Source: Candidatus Nitronauta litoralis (GTDB lineage: Bacteria; Nitrospinota; Nitrospinia; Nitrospinales; Nitrospinaceae). From it: DNA of 64,000 nt. The first letter of the stretch is position 1. Every line of letters begins with the position of its first letter. Of the stretch, positions 60,827-64,000 are shown in pieces. The translations under genes and the position numbers were made by a program. Where the stretch lies: contig CP048685.1 of assembly GCA_015698285.1 (NCBI GenBank), forward strand, positions 1,054,001 to 1,118,000. The letters run 5' to 3'. The notes under the pieces were generated by a model. The model did no database searches. It saw only the letters and a list, made by a program, of their open reading frames with translations, and was not told the origin of the DNA.

Positions 60827-60891
60827 TGGGAATGCTATTGGGAAAAATAAAACTATTTAAATGAATAAAAGCACAGACAAATCAAAAAAAA

Positions 60892-62091
60892 TTAACAGGC
60901 CACAACCCGTTTTCCATTTTGTCTGGCCTTGCTGAGAGCGCGGGTGGCTCGCTGGATCAAATCTGTTGGCTGACGCATTTTTTCACTCTGAAAACTGGTC
61001 ACGCCAAACCGGCATTCCAGGCAAGTACTTTCACCATTGGGAGAGGCAAAACTTTCCAGCGCGACTCGTATCCTCTCGGCAACATTGACGGCAGCCTGAT
61101 TTTCCAGACCGGGCAACAACATGAGAAACTCATTGGATTCCGTCCGGACAATGCTATCGCCTCCCCGGCTGGATTCAGCGAGTATTCGGCCTATTTCCTT
61201 AAAGATAACTTCCTGCCGGGAATTCGACTCAGTATCGCCGGGAACCGAAGGTGTGTCAATGCGCATTTTGATGATGGAAAGCTGCTTTTTATAGCGGCGT
61301 GCGCGGTCAAACTCGCGTGCCAGAACTGGCTTAAGGTAGGAGGCATTAAACAGACCGGTTTGCCTGTCGAGTACCGGTTGCCGGCGCAAACTATCCAATA
61401 ACAAAATATTATCAATCGCAAGTCCCAGTTTTTCAGCCATTCGCACCAGATAATCCGTTCGCAGACCCTCGTGGAAATGAAAGGGTTCCCGACTGCCAAG
61501 GCAGATAGCACCCGCCAGCTTTCCTCGCAGGTGGATCGGTATGAGGGCCTGGGACTCAATTTCATCACCATCGTCAACGAATACGCTTTCCCCGGGCTTA
61601 AGTTCTCCATTTAGAGTGGGTTCTTCCGATTGCGGGAACCACATTCCCAGTTTTTCCGGTGAAACAAAATGAAGAGTCTCTTTTATTTCATCCGAATCTA
61701 TAAGATTGCTTTCCATCAAATGCTCCGGACTTTCGGAAAGACAAATTTGCACTCGTTCCAGAACAAAACGCGTCAGGATGTCTTCCTTCAATTGCCGGAT
61801 CATTTCAGATAAATCGATGTGACTCATGATCGCACGCTCAATCTCAAACAGATGCTCCTGGATTTCCTCATTGGCCTGCGTAATCTCTACAAACCACTCC
61901 AACTGGCTGCGCATATGTTCCTTGTCATCATTGGCACGCTTTAGAATTCGATCGGCAATGCTCAGGGTTTTCAACGGGGACAACGGAAGGTCTTCGTGAT
62001 CAATCTGTTTGAACTTATGCAGGAGTTCAGGATAATCGTTAAAAAACTCCGGATGCTCATTAAGATAAATAGCGATCTGGTCTTTATTCAT
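60892..62091 (-). CDS. DUF484-domain protein with degenerate GGDEF
   Basis: A 399-residue cytoplasmic protein. Residues 1-220 follow the DUF484 plan: DQIAIYLNEHPEFFNDYPELL at the start, a coiled coil, then a GAF-like domain with IPIHLRGKLAGAICLGSREPFHF. Residues 235-395 form a GGDEF-type domain (DRQTGLFNASYL, FKEIGRILAESSRGGDSIVRTESNEFLMLLPG). The active-site GGDEF is ESNEF, missing both glycines and the acidic Asp/Glu, so diguanylate cyclase activity is unlikely. The domain could be a GTP or c-di-GMP sensor, or a pure interaction module. No ribosome-binding site is visible. Confidence 0.9.
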   Translation of the reverse strand: MNKDQIAIYLNEHPEFFNDYPELLHKFKQIDHEDLPLSPLKTLSIADRILKRANDDKEHMRSQLEWFVEITQANEEIQEHLFEIERAIMSHIDLSEMIRQLKEDILTRFVLERVQICLSESPEHLMESNLIDSDEIKETLHFVSPEKLGMWFPQSEEPTLNGELKPGESVFVDDGDEIESQALIPIHLRGKLAGAICLGSREPFHFHEGLRTDYLVRMAEKLGLAIDNILLLDSLRRQPVLDRQTGLFNASYLKPVLAREFDRARRYKKQLSIIKMRIDTPSVPGDTESNSRQEVIFKEIGRILAESSRGGDSIVRTESNEFLMLLPGLENQAAVNVAERIRVALESFASPNGESTCLECRFGVTSFQSEKMRQPTDLIQRATRALSKARQNGKRVVAC

Positions 62092-62385
62092 GAAGGGAAC
62101 TGAGGTGACAGGTTTATTATTTTTTTCCTAAACCAATACGGCGCAGGAAACTTTATTTTTGGCAATCCCTGGATCCTTTAGCCTCTCCACTGAAAACATT
62201 GAAACAGGCAAAGGCCAGCTAACTATTTGATTAAATGTGATTTACACTAGCTGTACATTAATACCACATTTTTCGATCCGTGTCTCACCAAAAATCAGCA
62301 AATCTCAATTTTTACAATAGGTTATTAGTTAAAAGCGGAGCTTAAAGGTGGCGGTGCGGAATAAAAACAACAATAAAGGATTATG

Positions 62386-63066
62386 CTATTGCCCCACAAA
62401 ATTGACGGGATAAACGTATACAAGATATAGGTAAAAGAAGGCGAGCGAAACGGTCAGGATGGAAAGTCCCACCACACTGGATTTTAACTTCAGGCCTTCA
62501 GCACTGATCTCGACCTGGTGCTGCTCTTTTTCTCCATCCCCTTTACTGTCCTTACCTTCTGCTTCACGAATTTTTTCAGCATCAATACGCATGGTCACTT
62601 GCACCCAGGTCAGATAAAGCCCCATAAAAACGATTCCAAGAACAACAGCAAATATTATAAGAGACGACCAGTAGTGAAACGTAAACGTTTCCCGAGCAAT
62701 TTTTATTTTATACAGTTTCCAATCGTGGTATGCCTGAAGATACTCTTCGTCAAGTAACAGAAACTTGTCATCTGGAGCAGGCTGCCCAGGTTTCGAGGGT
62801 TTCCCTTCACTTTTTTTGGATGTGTTGGTGGTAGATTTTAAAACCTCCTCGATCAAGGCACGGTCATGTGCACTCAGCGAAGCCACTCCCTTTTCCTCTT
62901 TCTTTTCAGGTGATTTTTCCTTCAACACCTGGCTTAAGAGATCAGCATCCCTTTTGCTGATGGTCGGGGTGTTTTGTTGTGCCCTTGCAGAAAAGATGAC
63001 CGCCAATGAAAAAACAAGGATGGCAAAAAATACAACAAACCCAGTGCGATTTTTAAACAAGATCAT
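62386..63066 (-). CDS. Uncharacterised membrane protein, partner of the 63-kb secreted protein
   Basis: A 226-residue protein with an N-terminal signal or anchor segment (FVVFFAILVFSLAVIFSARA), then a Lys/Glu/Ser-rich periplasmic stretch containing two similar helices (SKRDADLLSQVLKEKS and SAHDRALIEEVLKST). Membrane helices follow at about 130-155 (HYWSSLIIFAVVLGIVFMGLYLTW) and 195-222, with a charged cytoplasmic loop between. No family was recognised. Its ATG overlaps the stop codon of the upstream gene (ATGA), so the two act as a unit. The duplicated short helix suggests binding of a repeated partner. Confidence 0.72.
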   Translation of the reverse strand: MILFKNRTGFVVFFAILVFSLAVIFSARAQQNTPTISKRDADLLSQVLKEKSPEKKEEKGVASLSAHDRALIEEVLKSTTNTSKKSEGKPSKPGQPAPDDKFLLLDEEYLQAYHDWKLYKIKIARETFTFHYWSSLIIFAVVLGIVFMGLYLTWVQVTMRIDAEKIREAEGKDSKGDGEKEQHQVEISAEGLKLKSSVVGLSILTVSLAFFYLYLVYVYPVNFVGQ

Positions 63067-63932
63067 TCGATTTGCGACTCCATGTATTTACGAATATAAC
63101 TCGAAAGAAGCCGCAGTTTTTCGAGGTCTGCGTTTTCAGAATCTATTTCCAGGATTCCAAGAATCAGTTCATTCTCTTCGGGTTTGATGATTTTCAGAAT
63201 CCCTTCCAGGTCTTCTTTCAATAACTGCAATTCGGCGGAGTCCATCTCCTCAACCTCTGATGTCCCTTCCCCCCCCGTCAATTCATTCATTGAGGTTTCG
63301 GGTGGATCTCCAGGTTGAGGCTGACTCGTCTCATTCTGTGCGAGTATCTGCTTCAACAGGTCGATCACGCTTTCATCTGAATTACCTTCATTTTGCTGGC
63401 CGTCAGGCTCATCAACCGGAGCAATCACCTGTTTGTGAGTTTCGGTCTTCGTCGGTTCATCCGGCGATTCAATTGGGGGGACGTACTGGTAGGGAACTAC
63501 TTTTGAATCCGGAGAATCCAGTGGCGGGAGGGTCTGGTGGAACTGTTTGGTTGGAACTTTTAATTTAGGCGTTCCTGGTTTGGAAAAATCCGGTTTTTTC
63601 AGTCCCGGAATTATCTTCCATTTTTTATCCACCACAATTTTTTTCTTTTTCTGTGTGGTAGATTTGGTTTTCCCAAGAACTTTACTTAAATTGGTCGCAC
63701 TTTTCTTGTTTAGCTTTGTGGTCGCCTTAAGGGCTTTGTTGACCTTCAGCGATTTGGAACTGGAACCAATTTCCAGTTTATTGCTGGAACTGGAAGACTC
63801 AGCGAGTAGCATCCCGCCCTGAATCCACTTCCCAGAATTTTTCGGAGAGGCCTGGTTGGATGCCAGGACTGGATTGGCCGAAAAAAACAAACAAAGCGTG
63901 CCCAGGGCACACCACACGATTATTCTGGACAT
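63063..63932 (-). CDS. Uncharacterised secreted Ser/Lys/Pro-rich protein
   Basis: A 289-residue protein from the ATG at 63932, chosen because GGGGGAG lies 6 nt upstream; the 63959 start would add nine residues. A signal peptide (IIVWCALGTLCLFFSANPVLA) leads to a very basic, Ser/Lys-rich region, then a Pro-rich section with three spaced related motifs (LPPLDSPD, VPPIESPDEP, IAPVDEPDG), and an acidic, Leu-rich C-terminal helix (LQLLKEDLEGILKI and onward). The strong charge split from basic to acidic is unusual. It is coupled by ATGA to the following membrane protein; together they may form an envelope complex. No family was recognised. Confidence 0.68.
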   Translation of the reverse strand: MSRIIVWCALGTLCLFFSANPVLASNQASPKNSGKWIQGGMLLAESSSSSNKLEIGSSSKSLKVNKALKATTKLNKKSATNLSKVLGKTKSTTQKKKKIVVDKKWKIIPGLKKPDFSKPGTPKLKVPTKQFHQTLPPLDSPDSKVVPYQYVPPIESPDEPTKTETHKQVIAPVDEPDGQQNEGNSDESVIDLLKQILAQNETSQPQPGDPPETSMNELTGGEGTSEVEEMDSAELQLLKEDLEGILKIIKPEENELILGILEIDSENADLEKLRLLSSYIRKYMESQIE

Positions 63933-64000
63933 GTCACACTCCCCCACAGAAAGTAACAAGATATCAATACTATATGTTCCGGCCCCTACCTTGTCAAACC

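Overview
This window comes from a motile Gram-negative bacterium. It carries an MsbA-type lipid flippase, a TonB-dependent receptor, Lgt- and GspB-like envelope genes, lipoproteins and flagellar hook genes behind a textbook sigma-54 promoter. A signal-peptide-bearing chlorite dismutase whose His/Arg pair aligns, from memory, with the Nitrospira enzyme, together with helicase-loader and DUF484-GGDEF genes of deltaproteobacterial flavour, suggests a Nitrospinota-like or related marine lineage. That placement is inference: no rRNA, nxr or other marker gene is present.

Layout. 0.1-5.0 kb: sigma-54 promoter, then fliK-flgD-flgE, a strong terminator and a DUF115/Maf-like motility accessory gene. 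5.1-15.1 kb: tRNA-Arg(TCT) followed by an accessory island. It holds a 7.3 kb secreted SpvB/FG-GAP/RHS polymorphic toxin with its immunity gene, a relic of RHS core DNA, then an orphan RHS tip (ADP-ribosyltransferase-like) with its own immunity gene. The two toxin modules are separated and closed by imperfect direct repeats of the tRNA 3' half, so the whole looks like stacked integrations at tRNA-Arg, although no integrase remains. 15.3-20.1 kb: an unrecognised 815-residue protein, a phosphatidylserine decarboxylase-like protein, an Lgt-like membrane protein with an altered active-site loop, and a small protein; this looks like an undescribed lipid-related operon. 21.1-22.7 kb: a strange protein with AHNAK/periaxin-like IPD/LPN periodicity. 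22.7-25.9 kb: a glycan locus in which an epimerase and a glycosyltransferase have been fused by deletion, followed by intact PglC-, PglD- and PglE-like genes (diacetamido-sugar synthesis and transfer to a lipid carrier).

26-39.2 kb: mostly housekeeping and envelope genes (chlorite dismutase, CBS protein, VanZ-like, MsbA-like exporter, GH57 glucanotransferase, XRE regulator, GT-C membrane glycosyltransferase, NagZ, a stand-alone ketoacyl-ACP synthase, a YdbL-like lipoprotein). 39.3-43.1 kb: a membrane protein and an AT-rich membrane-anchored pentapeptide-repeat gene bracketed by inverted dispersed repeats. 43.3-46.2 kb: a J-domain/ExeA/peptidoglycan-binding fusion translationally coupled to a GspB-like gene. 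46.4-54 kb: a GDYXXLXY/DUF2157 pair, a secreted DsrE protein, and a TonB receptor/YfiR-like/hybrid histidine kinase operon. 54-64 kb: an LRR protein, GGDEF-PilZ, a double CycH-Ig lipoprotein, a helicase-loader pair, a stray FlgG/FlgE-like gene coupled to a short N-acetylglutamate synthase-like gene, a DUF484-degenerate-GGDEF protein, and a coupled pair of unknown envelope proteins.

Themes: motility and c-di-GMP (hook genes, YfiR/hybrid kinase, GGDEF-PilZ, DUF484-GGDEF), surface glycans, and contact-dependent competition. All gene assignments rest on reading motifs by eye; no database search was possible.
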